Assembly (NCBI RefSeq): GCF_008329585.1
Contig: NZ_NPKP01000005.1
Coordinates: forward strand, 400,689-464,688
Origin: Mycolicibacterium sp. P9-22
GTDB taxonomy: Bacteria > Actinomycetota > Actinomycetes > Mycobacteriales > Mycobacteriaceae
Reading direction: 5' to 3'
DNA: 64,000 nt
The translations under genes were made by a program, and so were the position numbers. Position 1 is the first letter of the stretch. Each line of letters begins with the position of its first letter. Shown one piece after another: positions 26,515 through 35,163 of the stretch. The notes under the pieces were generated by a model that saw only the letters and a program-made list of their open reading frames with translations, made no database searches and was not told the origin of the DNA.

Positions 26515-27126
26515 TCACGGATCGGCCCTGAGCCCGTCCAGCAGCACGGTCATGACCTGGATTTCTTCGGTCTGCTCGACGACCATGACCGCGGCGGCAG
26601 TTCGGACTGTGTCGTCGGTGCTGGTGCGCGCGGCGTGGCCCGCCATGGTGATTCCACCCTGGTGGTGTCGAATCATCAACTCCAAGAACAGGATGTGATT
26701 GACGCGGCCGGTGCTTCGCTGTAACCGGGTGAGTTCGGCCGGCGTCGCCATTCCGGGCATGGCCGTCCCGTGCTCCTGATGGCCGGTGTGACCGGACATC
26801 ATCCAGGCCATCGGTTCGGCCGCACCGATCGGGGCGCCGGCCAATTGTAACCACCCGGTCATCTGCCCTATCTCCGCGAGCTGGGTGAAGCGGATCTGTT
26901 CGGCCAGCGCGTTGACGTCGGGCGGAATGTCACCGGTGAGCATGTCGGTCATCGTGACGGCCTGTTGGTGATGGGCAGCCATGTCCTGCGCGAATCCGAT
27001 ATCGCTGTCGGACAGCAGCGGTGGCCCGGAATCACCGCGGTCCATGACCGAGGCGTACACGCCGGCGCCCAGCACAGCCGACAGCACCAGCGCGAACGCG
27101 CGACCGAGAAAGCGCCGCAACGTCAT
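26515..27126 (-). CDS. DUF305 domain protein, membrane-anchored
   Basis: 203 aa from ATG 27126, which overlaps the stop of the upstream gene (ATGA). An N-terminal signal or anchor (FLGRAFALVLSAVLGAGVYA) precedes a DUF305 domain with the paired His/Met motifs DMAAHHQQAVTMTDML and MIRHHQGGITMAGHAA, and HTGHQEHGTAMPGMA between them. The His/Met pattern is that of a metal-binding ferritin-like four-helix domain, and copper has been proposed for such proteins. It is co-translated with the LVIVD protein, suggesting a shared envelope role. Confidence 0.9.
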   Translation of the reverse strand: MTLRRFLGRAFALVLSAVLGAGVYASVMDRGDSGPPLLSDSDIGFAQDMAAHHQQAVTMTDMLTGDIPPDVNALAEQIRFTQLAEIGQMTGWLQLAGAPIGAAEPMAWMMSGHTGHQEHGTAMPGMATPAELTRLQRSTGRVNHILFLELMIRHHQGGITMAGHAARTSTDDTVRTAAAVMVVEQTEEIQVMTVLLDGLRADP

Positions 27127-28697
27127 CGCGGCGGGTACACCGACGGATCGAGGCGCAGCGCCATGAACCCGTTGTCCGAGCACGTGACGTAGAGCAGATC
27201 ACCGCGGAACTCCGGTGGCGACATGCACCAGTCCGCGGACAGGTCCAGGCCGATGATCCGCCCATCCCGGACGATGTCATCACCGTTGATGTGGCCGTTG
27301 AGGATCGACTGGGCTATGGAGATGGCGCTGCTGGCGGGCGGCACGACGATGCCGCCGAAGCGTACGTGCTGAGAGTTCGGCAACTGGTCGTTCTTCCCGG
27401 TCTGCGCAGGGGGATTGAAGTAGGCGATCTCGCGGACGTTATCGGGATCGCGCACGTCGAACACCCTGATCCCCGACTGCGCCCACCCACACGCGAGCGC
27501 TCGCGGGTTCTCGCGGCTGTCCACGCTGCAGTAGTGCGATTCGTAGCCGAAGGCGCCGCTGCTGGACGCGCTGGCCGCCCATCGGTCCAGGTTGTGCGGC
27601 AGGTTGATCTCCAGCTTGATGGTGGAGCGCAATCGCAGGTCACCGAGGTCACCGGCGTCGAAGAGTTTGACGCCGCCCGAGCCGAACTCGTCGACGTTGA
27701 ACAGGTGCGGGGTCCCGCCGTAGGTGACATAGATGCTGTGTTGGCTGATCAGCCCGTCGTGCCAGTGCTGGTAGCCGCGCAGCGGAAGCAGTTGATGCAT
27801 CGTTGTTCCAGGAGCGGCGCGGGCCTGGACCGCGGTGGTGTCCAGGACGTTCACACCTGCCGCGGTGGACATGAACATGGTGTTCCCGTCGGGGGTGAAA
27901 TCCATTCCGTGGCTGGCAAATCCCGCTGGGGCACTCCAGATCACCGAGGGATTCGCGGGGTCGGTGACGTCGACCGCACTGGCCCAGATCTGACCCGACG
28001 CCCAGTAGGTGTTCCCGTCGGGCGAGAAGCCACCTTCGTGCGTGAGCATCGGGATGCGGACCCCGGGCAGCGAGCCGCGCCCGTGGTTCAGCAGGCGGGG
28101 ATGAGCGCAATCGGTGGCGATGTCGTAGATCGACATGTAGCCCAGCCCGAACAGAAACGGCACACCGGTTCCTGCCAGCAGACCGCGGGACTCGTTGACT
28201 TTCAACGACTCCCAGGTTCCATTGACCATCGCGGGTTGATCCAGCACCATGGTGGGCCGCGGATGGGCCGGATCGGATACGTCGAGCACCTGCACACCGT
28301 CGGTGTGCGGGAACGTTGATCCGATGTAGACGCAGTTCTTGTACGACGCGCTGGTCCAACCGGCCCCCGGGCCCTGGTACTGGCCGACCAGATCGATATT
28401 GCAGGTGTAGCCCGCCATGCTGCGCCGCGAGTCCCGGTCGCTCAGCGGGACCTCGCCCTGCAGGCCGGTTTCGACGCGGTCATCGGCTCGGCACGTCGCG
28501 GGTGGCACCGCGGTCGACCATATGTCGTTGTCCTGATCGAACCCCGGCGGCAGACCGGCCCCGGCCGGGGCGGCCGCGCTCACCGCCACGATGAGCACCG
28601 CCCCAGCGAGCGCCAACCAAGATCTGCCGCGGTTCAAGCGCGACTGGACCGGCGCACGATGCCCCCCGGACGCCACTCGCACCGTCATCTCCCCCAC
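27123..28697 (-). CDS. Secreted LVIVD-repeat beta-propeller-like protein
   Basis: 524 aa. The signal peptide (SWLALAGAVLIVAVSAAAPAGA) ends near residue 48. The rest contains repeated LVIVD-type blades such as GVQVLDVSDPAHPRP, SAVDVTDPANPSV and GIRVFDVRDPDNVRE, suggesting a beta-propeller. GTG 28697 is used; ATG 28688 in the same frame is an equal candidate. Cysteines at CRADD, YTCNID, NCVYIG and YVTCSDN could form disulfides. It is the first gene of a two-gene unit with the DUF305 protein and is divergent from a TetR gene across a near-perfect palindrome. Function unknown. Confidence 0.88.
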   Translation of the reverse strand: MGEMTVRVASGGHRAPVQSRLNRGRSWLALAGAVLIVAVSAAAPAGAGLPPGFDQDNDIWSTAVPPATCRADDRVETGLQGEVPLSDRDSRRSMAGYTCNIDLVGQYQGPGAGWTSASYKNCVYIGSTFPHTDGVQVLDVSDPAHPRPTMVLDQPAMVNGTWESLKVNESRGLLAGTGVPFLFGLGYMSIYDIATDCAHPRLLNHGRGSLPGVRIPMLTHEGGFSPDGNTYWASGQIWASAVDVTDPANPSVIWSAPAGFASHGMDFTPDGNTMFMSTAAGVNVLDTTAVQARAAPGTTMHQLLPLRGYQHWHDGLISQHSIYVTYGGTPHLFNVDEFGSGGVKLFDAGDLGDLRLRSTIKLEINLPHNLDRWAASASSSGAFGYESHYCSVDSRENPRALACGWAQSGIRVFDVRDPDNVREIAYFNPPAQTGKNDQLPNSQHVRFGGIVVPPASSAISIAQSILNGHINGDDIVRDGRIIGLDLSADWCMSPPEFRGDLLYVTCSDNGFMALRLDPSVYPPR

Positions 28698-28712
28698 CGC
28701 GGCAAAGCTACA

Positions 28713-28732
28713 TCCTCTAATGAATTAGAGGA
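28713..28732. promoter_or_regulatory. Perfect palindromic operator-like site (TCCTCTAAT-GA-ATTAGAGGA)
   Basis: Nine-base perfect arms around GA, 16 bases upstream of the LVIVD gene start and before the divergent TetR frame. Best explained as a TetR operator for both genes. Confidence 0.8.
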
Positions 28733-28803
28733 AACGGTTTGGTGAAATTTGCTGGATCGCGCAGGAACGAACACGGGCGCGGCCCGCATCCGACCGCGGC
28801 AGG

Positions 28804-29448
28804 CTGACGGCTAAAATCCGGCAGATCAGCGCACCCCGCAAATACAACGCCGCCCAACGCCGCATCGACATCGCCGATGCGGCCATCGAGGTGCTGGGCC
28901 AGGACGGTTCACGCGGGCTCTCCCACCCACGGGTGGATCGGCAGGGTGGGCTACCGGCAGGCACCACGTCCTACTACTTCCGCACCCGCAAGGCCCTGTT
29001 ACACGGCGTCGCGGAGCGTCTCACGGAACTCGACCTTGCCGACCTGTCCATGATGGACGAACGCAGCGACCACTTCGTCCCCGAATACGCCGGCACGATC
29101 GGTTTGGCACGGCTGGTGATGCTCTCCGCCCAGGAGCCCTACCTGACCCGCACCCGGGCTCGATTCGAATTGATCCTGCACGCACGCCGAGATCCCGACC
29201 TGGCGGCCACGACCCAGAGTTACAGCCTGCAGTTCTACCGTCTTGCCCACGAGGTCATCTCCCGCTGGTACGGCGACACAGCCACTCCGACTGCGCATAT
29301 CGAGGAACGCGCGGTAGCGGTCCTCACCTACATCAGCGGCGTGATGCTCACCGTCGTCGCGGGCACCCCGGTGATCGACGACGCCGCCGAGCTGGACATC
29401 CAGATCCGCCAACTCCTGCACCGTGATCCGGCGCGAGAGCAACCGTGA
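28804..29448 (+). CDS. TetR-like regulator with no canonical start before its HTH
   Basis: The frame encodes a full TetR: helix 1 at YNAAQRRIDIADAAIEVLG, then the recognition part RVDRQGGLPAGTTSYYFRTRKALL and a C-terminal domain ending LDIQIRQLLHRD. The first ATG or GTG after the upstream in-frame stop (28726) is GTG 28891, which would delete the first helix. A CTG at 28804 is the best upstream alternative, giving about 214 aa; no clear ribosome site supports it. Either a rare start codon is used or the gene has lost its start. The 20-base palindrome at 28713 indicates it was, or is, a working local repressor. Confidence 0.65.
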   Translation: MTAKIRQISAPRKYNAAQRRIDIADAAIEVLGQDGSRGLSHPRVDRQGGLPAGTTSYYFRTRKALLHGVAERLTELDLADLSMMDERSDHFVPEYAGTIGLARLVMLSAQEPYLTRTRARFELILHARRDPDLAATTQSYSLQFYRLAHEVISRWYGDTATPTAHIEERAVAVLTYISGVMLTVVAGTPVIDDAAELDIQIRQLLHRDPAREQP

Positions 29449-29795
29449 TCAGCTGCCGTTGATCTCGTCCAATCGCCCTGCCGGACAAGCCTTCCCGCGT
29501 TGACGAAGATTCCGTCCAGACGGCCATGGCGGTCGGCGATCTGCGCCATGAGCGAGTCCAGGTCCGGCAGGTTGGCGGCGTCGGCGCGAATGGGCCACAG
29601 CGGTGCCGGGCTGGCTGCCGAGTTCAGTTGAGCCGCAGCACTGGCGAGGCGGTCGTCGTCGCGGCCGGTGATGATCACCTCCGCGCCAAGTTGCAGCAAG
29701 ACGTGCGCCGTGGCCAGGCCGATGCCGCTCGTTCCGCCGGTGATGAGCACGATGTGGTCCTGCAGATCTGCGTGATCGGAGCCGTAGTTGGTCAT
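29449..29795 (-). pseudogene. Truncated SDR oxidoreductase (N-terminal third)
   Basis: Starting at ATG 29795, about 100 residues are clearly SDR: IVLITGGTSGIGLATAHVL, the TGRDDDRLASA strand, and GRLDGIFVNAG. After the NAG motif similarity ends; no Ser-Tyr-Lys active site follows, and the frame continues as sequence antisense to the TetR gene until 29328. The missing two thirds are not found nearby in other frames, so this is a deletion remnant rather than a simple frameshift. Confidence 0.75.
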
Positions 29796-29899
29796 GACTC
29801 CAGACTGTTGGCGCCGACGGGCACCGACCAGGCCCGGGTCAACCTAGGTTTGCCGATGCCAGGCCACCCGGCGCCGTCGATGCATGCCACAGTGGTCAG

Positions 29900-30502
29900 G
29901 TGCGCACGGAACAGAATCGATGGAACCACAACACGCACTACTACGACCTCGCGCTGAACGCCGCGCCGTCACCCGCCCGCACCGCTCTCGACGTCGGCAC
30001 CGGCGACGGCCTCCTGGCAGTTCGACTCGCCGAGAAGATCCCCGAGGTCACCGGCATCGACTCCGACGCTGACGTCATCGCGCGCGCCCGATCCAGCACG
30101 TCCGCCAACATCACCTGGATCACCGGTGACGCCCTGACCTACGAACTGCCGCTGGCGCACTACGATCTCGTGGCCACCGTCGCGACCGTCCATCACTTCC
30201 CCGATCTTGCCGACGGCCTCCGACGCCTTGCCGGCCTGACCGCTCCCGGTGGTGCCCTGGTCGTGATCGGCTGTGCCCGCAGTTCATCGGTGCGTGACTA
30301 TGCAATGGAGATCGCCGGCGTCGTGCAGCACCAGTTCTTCTCCCGCACTCGCGGATACTGGCAACACAACGCCCCGGTGCAGATGCAGTTTCCGCACACC
30401 TACACCGAGGTCAAACAGATCGCCACCGGGATACTGCCCGGCATGAAGTGGCGCCGGCTACCGCTCTGGCGTTACTCCATCACGTGGCACAAACCCAGCT
30501 AG
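29900..30502 (+). CDS. Class I SAM-dependent methyltransferase
   Basis: 200 aa from GTG 29900. ALDVGTGDGLLAVRLAE is the SAM-binding motif I, GIDSDADVIARAR motif II, and YDLVATVATVHHFPDL the post-I acidic and motif IV region. The C-terminal part (WRRLPLWRYSITWHKP) matches small methyltransferases seen in actinobacteria. It methylates an unidentified small molecule. Its TAG stop lies inside a CTAG shared with the stop of the converging peptidase-like gene. Confidence 0.9.
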   Translation: MRTEQNRWNHNTHYYDLALNAAPSPARTALDVGTGDGLLAVRLAEKIPEVTGIDSDADVIARARSSTSANITWITGDALTYELPLAHYDLVATVATVHHFPDLADGLRRLAGLTAPGGALVVIGCARSSSVRDYAMEIAGVVQHQFFSRTRGYWQHNAPVQMQFPHTYTEVKQIATGILPGMKWRRLPLWRYSITWHKPS

Positions 30503-31452
30503 CCGGCCCATGTTGTCGCCAATGCGATCGCGTCTTTGACGGCAGCCCGCATCGTCGGGCTGCCGGTATGGCCGGAGTCCTCGACGACAACCAATTTCGC
30601 CTCGGGCCAGGCTCGTGCGAGTTGCCACGCGGTCAGTAGCGGTGCGGAAAGGTCGAGCCGGCCGTGGATGAGGATGCCGGGGATTCCGGCGAGCCGGTGT
30701 GCGCCGTGCAGCAATGCGTCGTCGTCCAGCCATGCGTGGTGGGCGAAGTAGTGGGTGCAGATCCGCACGAACGCCAGCCGCTGCTCATCTACCTTGGCGC
30801 TGTACTGCCCTGGGCTGCCCTGCGTTTCGTGGGCGATCACGGCGTCCTCCCAGGCACACCAGTCACGCGCTGCGTTCGCCCGCACATCGCGATCCGGATC
30901 GTTCATGAGCTGCCGGTAGCCCTCGACGAGATTGCCGTCGCGCAGCGACGCGGGAAGACCATCACGAAAGCGCTCCCACTGCTCAGGCAGTAGCAGGCGT
31001 AAACCGCGGTAAAGCCAGTCGATCTCGCGTGGTCGGGTCATCGTGACCCCGATCAGGATGATGCCTTCGACGTGCTCAGGGTGGCGTTGCGCGTAGGCGA
31101 GGATCAATGTTGAGGCCCACGAACCGCCGTGTAGCACCCATCTCTGCACGCCGAGGTGCCGGCGTAGCGCTTCCATATCGGCCAACAGATGCTCGGTGGT
31201 ATTGACCGACATGTCCGTGCCCGGATCTGCAGCGCTGGGCACACTGTCTCCGCAACCCCGCTGATCGAACGTGACGACATGAAAGATGTTGTGGTCGAAT
31301 GCCTTATGTGCGGTTCGCGAACGGCCGCTGCCGGGTCCGCCGTGCACCAGCAAGACCGTCCGACCCGCCGGGTTGCCACGGCAGTCCCAGTACATCCGGT
31401 TGCCGTCACCCACGTCGAGCAGCCCCTGCCGCAGCGGCACTCCCCCGTCCAT
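30499..31452 (-). CDS. pip: Proline iminopeptidase-like alpha/beta hydrolase (S33)
   Basis: 317 aa. LLVHGGPGSGRS is the oxyanion HGGPG motif specific to prolyl iminopeptidases, with FDQRGCGDS and the nucleophile elbow GGSWASTLIL (Ser). The C-terminal IHGRLDLSAPL supplies the Asp and EDSGHTG the His. Length is right for the family, which removes N-terminal proline from peptides. The elbow has Ala where most have Gly after Trp. Isolated, with no evident partner. Confidence 0.87.
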   Translation of the reverse strand: MDGGVPLRQGLLDVGDGNRMYWDCRGNPAGRTVLLVHGGPGSGRSRTAHKAFDHNIFHVVTFDQRGCGDSVPSAADPGTDMSVNTTEHLLADMEALRRHLGVQRWVLHGGSWASTLILAYAQRHPEHVEGIILIGVTMTRPREIDWLYRGLRLLLPEQWERFRDGLPASLRDGNLVEGYRQLMNDPDRDVRANAARDWCAWEDAVIAHETQGSPGQYSAKVDEQRLAFVRICTHYFAHHAWLDDDALLHGAHRLAGIPGILIHGRLDLSAPLLTAWQLARAWPEAKLVVVEDSGHTGSPTMRAAVKDAIALATTWAG

Positions 31453-31566
31453 CGCACCCCCTGACTACCGCACGATAGCTCAACGGCAGCGATGGCTTCA
31501 GCCTGGCGTAGATCGCTGTGCGGCGACTTCAGGCGGCCCGCCGGGGTGCGCTCGCTGTGGAGCGGT

Positions 31567-32421
31567 CTAGCCGTGTGCTCTGTACACGGTCGGAGTGACG
31601 CCGACGCGCTGTTTGAAAGTTGTGGCGAAATGGCTCGGCGAGGAGAAGCCGAGGGTTGCGCTGATATCGGTGACACTCGACACCGTTGCCGACAACAGCA
31701 CCTTGGCCCGCTCAATGCGTTGCTCGATCAGGTACTGATGCGGGGTGGTCCCAAATGCCGCCGAGAAGGCGGGCAGAAAGCTGCTGGCAGTCATGCCCAC
31801 AGCGCCGGCAAGTGCGTCGAGATCGATGCGAGTGTCCAGCTCGGAGTGCAGGTAATCGATGACGATCTGCTGGTCACGCTGATCGAGACGGCGGTCGCCA
31901 GGGCCACGATCGGCGGGTCTGGGCTGGATCGGGTAGTGATCGGCCAGGTGCATTTGCAACGTCTGCGCCAGTGACTGGCGGAACAGCGTCGCTGCGGCCC
32001 CGTCTCGGTGAATTTGGCCGGCGAGGCGTTCGACGAGTCGATGCAACAGCGTGTCCTGATACCCCACCCGCGGCATCAGCTCGCGATCACCGATAGCTGA
32101 CACCGGCACCCTGATTTCACAGAACCCGACCATGGCACCTTGAGCGAGCGCCGCGTAACGGTGCTCGGCGGGGATGACCCATACGTCGCCGACGCGGGGA
32201 AGCGCCCGCCCCGACGGGCCGTTCTGGAACTCGATCTCCATGGAGGTGAGATCACCGCGTCGGTGGATCACGAACACGTGATGGGGTTCTTGGAAACACC
32301 AATCGGTGGGAGCGCTCACCGCTTCGGCGACGAAGCGGAAATCCAGGCCATGCAGCTGTAGGCCTCGTGCCGCGACGACTTCGCGCGCGCTGCGTTCGCG
32401 TTGTCCGTCCCATACCTGCAT
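31567..32421 (-). CDS. AraC family transcriptional regulator
   Basis: 284 aa. The N-terminal cupin-like sensor (AraC-binding type, with WCFQEPHHVFVIHRRG) is followed by the two-HTH DNA-binding domain around residues 180-280: IDLDALAGAVGMTASSFLPAFSAAFG and VTDISATLGFSSPSHFATTFKQRVGVTPTVYR. Divergent from the SDR at 32526 over about 100 bases, so a regulator-target pair is likely. Confidence 0.92.
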   Translation of the reverse strand: MQVWDGQRERSAREVVAARGLQLHGLDFRFVAEAVSAPTDWCFQEPHHVFVIHRRGDLTSMEIEFQNGPSGRALPRVGDVWVIPAEHRYAALAQGAMVGFCEIRVPVSAIGDRELMPRVGYQDTLLHRLVERLAGQIHRDGAAATLFRQSLAQTLQMHLADHYPIQPRPADRGPGDRRLDQRDQQIVIDYLHSELDTRIDLDALAGAVGMTASSFLPAFSAAFGTTPHQYLIEQRIERAKVLLSATVSSVTDISATLGFSSPSHFATTFKQRVGVTPTVYRAHG

Positions 32422-32525
32422 CCGGCCCCCTGCTGCGTGCTTTTTCGAAAGTCGCTGATTCTTCGAAGGTATGCACCGATTGCGCCACGATATCGTGCCG
32501 ACCGCAAATCAAAGGAGGAGCATCG

Positions 32526-33299
32526 ATGACCGATAACACGATCACCAGCAAAAACATCCTGATCGCCGGCGGGGCGAAGAATCTCGGCGGATTGATTTCT
32601 CGTGACCTCGCGGCCCAGGGCGCGCGAGCTGTTGCGGTGCACTACAACAGTGAATCCACCCGTGCGGCCGCCGAGGAAACGGCTGCCGCGATCGAACAGG
32701 CCGGCGCCGGCGCGCATCTGCTGCAAGCCGATCTCACCAGTGCCGCTGCGGTGCAGACGTTGTTCGCAGATGCTGTGACTGCGATGGGTTCGATCGACAT
32801 CGCCATCAACACGACCGGGATGGTGATCAAGAAGCCGATCGCCGAGATCACCGAAGACGATTACGACAAGATCTTTGCGATCAACGCCAAGACCGCGTTG
32901 TTCTTCATCCAGCAGGCCGGCGTGCATCTGTCCGAGCGCGGGAAGTTGGTCACGCTGGTGACCTCGCTGTTGTCTGCCTACACCGGCCTGTATTCGATCT
33001 ACGCAGGATCCAAGGCGCCCGTGGAGCATTTCACCCGCGCGGCGGCCAAGGAGTTCGGGCCAAGGGGAATCTCGGTGACCGCGGTGGCACCCGGTCCGAT
33101 GGAGACACCGTTCTTCTACGGCCAGGAGTCCAAGGAGTCCGCAGAATACAATCAGAATGCCGCCGACCTGTCGAAGTTCACCGACACCGGGCTGACCGAT
33201 CCAAAAGATATTGTGCCGCTGGTGCGGTTCCTGGTCAGCGACGGATGGTGGATCACCGGGCAGACCATCCTCGCCAACGGCGGCTACACCACCCGCTGA
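32526..33299 (+). CDS. SDR family oxidoreductase
   Basis: 257 aa from ATG 32526, supported by an AAAGGAGGAG ribosome site just upstream (the frame opens earlier, overlapping AraC). The cofactor strand ILIAGGAKNLGG is a variant of TGxxxGIG, the mid motif is INTTGMV in place of NNAG, and the catalytic pair is YSIYAGSKAPVEHF. C-terminal WWITGQTILANGGYTTR is standard. Probably controlled by the divergent AraC protein. Confidence 0.9.
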   Translation: MTDNTITSKNILIAGGAKNLGGLISRDLAAQGARAVAVHYNSESTRAAAEETAAAIEQAGAGAHLLQADLTSAAAVQTLFADAVTAMGSIDIAINTTGMVIKKPIAEITEDDYDKIFAINAKTALFFIQQAGVHLSERGKLVTLVTSLLSAYTGLYSIYAGSKAPVEHFTRAAAKEFGPRGISVTAVAPGPMETPFFYGQESKESAEYNQNAADLSKFTDTGLTDPKDIVPLVRFLVSDGWWITGQTILANGGYTTR

Positions 33300-33444
33300 C
33301 ACATGACCCCCAGCACGTGTAGCCACCGATGAAGCGGTATGTGGGCCGGGTCGTACGTCATCACCATCACGAGGGGGGATGGTGATGATCGCGCCGAGCA
33401 TCGCGTGAGCTTCCGATATACGAACGACCACACGAAAGACGAGC

Positions 33445-33774
33445 ATGGCCTCCCCACTGCGTCCCGAAGTACGAGCCCTCATCGACGCCGCCAACCTCGG
33501 TGACACCGACGCTTTCCTGTCCGCATTCACACCACAGCTGGGGGTCGTCGACGATTGGGGGCGAAAGTTCCACGGTCCCAAGGACATTCAAGAGTGGAGC
33601 GATGCCGAGTTCATCGGGAAAGAGGTGACATTGAAGATAATCCACTTCTACTCCACCGAGGACACCAAAGTCACCGTCATCGCAGAAGTCGGCGGCAACG
33701 GCTTCAACGGCCCCAGCACATTCTCATTCAGAACCGCCAATGGCAGAGTCGCCGAAATGCGCATCACCGCCTAA
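33445..33774 (+). CDS. NTF2-like/SnoaL-type protein
   Basis: 109 aa, the size of a single NTF2-like cone domain. RALIDAANLGDTDAFLSAFTPQLGVVDDWGRKF is the N-terminal helix pair, and STFSFRTANGRVAEMRIT the closing strands. Members are polyketide cyclases, isomerases or dehydratases, or non-catalytic. It is on the same strand as the SDR, 145 bases downstream, and may be linked to it. GAAAGAC upstream is a weak ribosome site. Confidence 0.8.
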   Translation: MASPLRPEVRALIDAANLGDTDAFLSAFTPQLGVVDDWGRKFHGPKDIQEWSDAEFIGKEVTLKIIHFYSTEDTKVTVIAEVGGNGFNGPSTFSFRTANGRVAEMRITA

Positions 33775-33846
33775 TTTCGAGCAGTTCTCCAGCTCGACGA
33801 CTACGGGCTGGCATCCGTGGCGGGCCACACCGCGATCACCCGGAAC

Positions 33847-34125
33847 TCATAACCGTCCTGCGAGATCGCCCCAGCCGCGCAGCCGCGCGCGGGACATCGA
33901 AGGGCCACCATCGAGGTCGTGGTGGCCGTCTGTAGTCGGTCTCGCTCGCGTCGCCCGGCGACCGACCAGCAGCCACGCCAATGCACCAGCTCCGGGTAAC
34001 AGCATGACTGCCCCGACCCACGCGGTCTTCTCACCGGGTTGCAGGTGCTGGTCCGCCATGGCCATCACGTCGACGATCGCCCACACCCACAGCAGCGCCG
34101 CAACGCCGATCACCACTACTTCCAT
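33847..34125 (-). CDS. Small membrane protein, PLDc_N-like
   Basis: 92 aa. Two transmembrane helices (VVVIGVAALLWVWAIVDVMAM and TAWVGAVMLLPGAGALAWLL) joined by a short charged loop match the phospholipase D nuclease N-terminal (PLDc_N) domain that often occurs alone. The rest is a basic cytoplasmic tail with many Arg. Function unknown; a membrane adaptor is possible. Divergent from the LysR gene. Confidence 0.8.
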   Translation of the reverse strand: MEVVVIGVAALLWVWAIVDVMAMADQHLQPGEKTAWVGAVMLLPGAGALAWLLVGRRATRARPTTDGHHDLDGGPSMSRARLRGWGDLAGRL

Positions 34126-34235
34126 ATCGGCGTCTCCCTTCCGGAGCTGGAACGTCCCTGACCACGCCCAGCATGGGCACCGACGAACGTTCAGACAAGC
34201 AACACATTGTTGATGAACTGTTTAGAGTTCACGTC

Positions 34236-35156
34236 ATGGACGTGGAACGCCTGCGCCTGCTGCGCAACTTCGCCGAGCACGGCACAGTGCAGGCGACCGC
34301 CGAGGCGCTGTCCTTGACGCCCTCGGCGGTGTCCCAGCAGCTCAAGCGGCTTCAGCGCGAGGCCGGCGTCGAGTTGCTCGAACCCCACGGCCGCCGAGTG
34401 CGTCTCACCGAGGCAGGCAAGGCGCTCGTGGTCCGCGCCGACGAGATCCTGGCCGCACTGGACCGTGCGCACGCCGATATGGAGGCCTTCAGGACGACCC
34501 CACGTGGCGCCATACGGCTGGCCATAGTGCCGTCTGCCGCGGCGATGTTTCTGCCCGGCCTGATCGCCGAGGCCTCCGAGATCGGTATAGATGTGATCGC
34601 CCGCGATATCGACCACGCGGCGCCCCGAACACCCGAACTTGTCGTCGACCACGATGTCGTCGTCATCGACCGCGACGAACGGGACACCTCGACATGGGGC
34701 CCGAGGTACGCGTCGACGTTTCTGCTGCGCGAACCTCTGGACCTGCTACTGCGACCGGACCACCATCTGGCCGACAAGGACTCCATCGCCCTGCATGAGC
34801 TTGCGCACTGTCCATGGATCAGCGTAGAAATCGGGCGCATGGCCGACGACATCATGCGCTCACTCGCCACCATCTCCGGCGTGCAACCACGGATCATCCA
34901 ACGTATCAATGACTTTCGCGTCGTCGAAGAACTCGTGCTCTCCGGAGTCGGCATTGCGCTGCTACCCCGCTACGCACCCACGGTCCGTGAACTCATCCGC
35001 CGACCCGTCGACGGCATCAATGTGGCACGCCGCATCGAAGCGGTCACCCGCATCGGCACCGCCCGACGTCCCTCGGTCGCCGCCGTCATCGACATACTGA
35101 CCCGTGTTGCCGGCGATTGTCACGCTGACACGACTCGAGAAGATCCTGTCCGATAA
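34236..35156 (+). CDS. LysR family transcriptional regulator
   Basis: 306 aa from ATG 34236 (MDVERLRLLRNF); the longer frame would add 21 residues with no homology. HTH at residues 1-60 with TVQATAEALSLTPSAVSQQLKRLQREAGVELLE and an alpha/beta effector domain (LVVDHDVVVIDRDER, GVGIALLPRYAP). Unlike most LysR genes it is not clearly divergent from an enzyme; the gene next downstream is a methyltransferase 7 bases away on the same strand. Confidence 0.9.
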   Translation: MDVERLRLLRNFAEHGTVQATAEALSLTPSAVSQQLKRLQREAGVELLEPHGRRVRLTEAGKALVVRADEILAALDRAHADMEAFRTTPRGAIRLAIVPSAAAMFLPGLIAEASEIGIDVIARDIDHAAPRTPELVVDHDVVVIDRDERDTSTWGPRYASTFLLREPLDLLLRPDHHLADKDSIALHELAHCPWISVEIGRMADDIMRSLATISGVQPRIIQRINDFRVVEELVLSGVGIALLPRYAPTVRELIRRPVDGINVARRIEAVTRIGTARRPSVAAVIDILTRVAGDCHADTTREDPVR

Positions 35157-35163
35157 TGGCGTG

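Noticed and set aside
32316..33587. 423-codon minus-strand open frame
   Set aside because: Antisense to the SDR at 32526, which has a strong ribosome site and SDR motifs.
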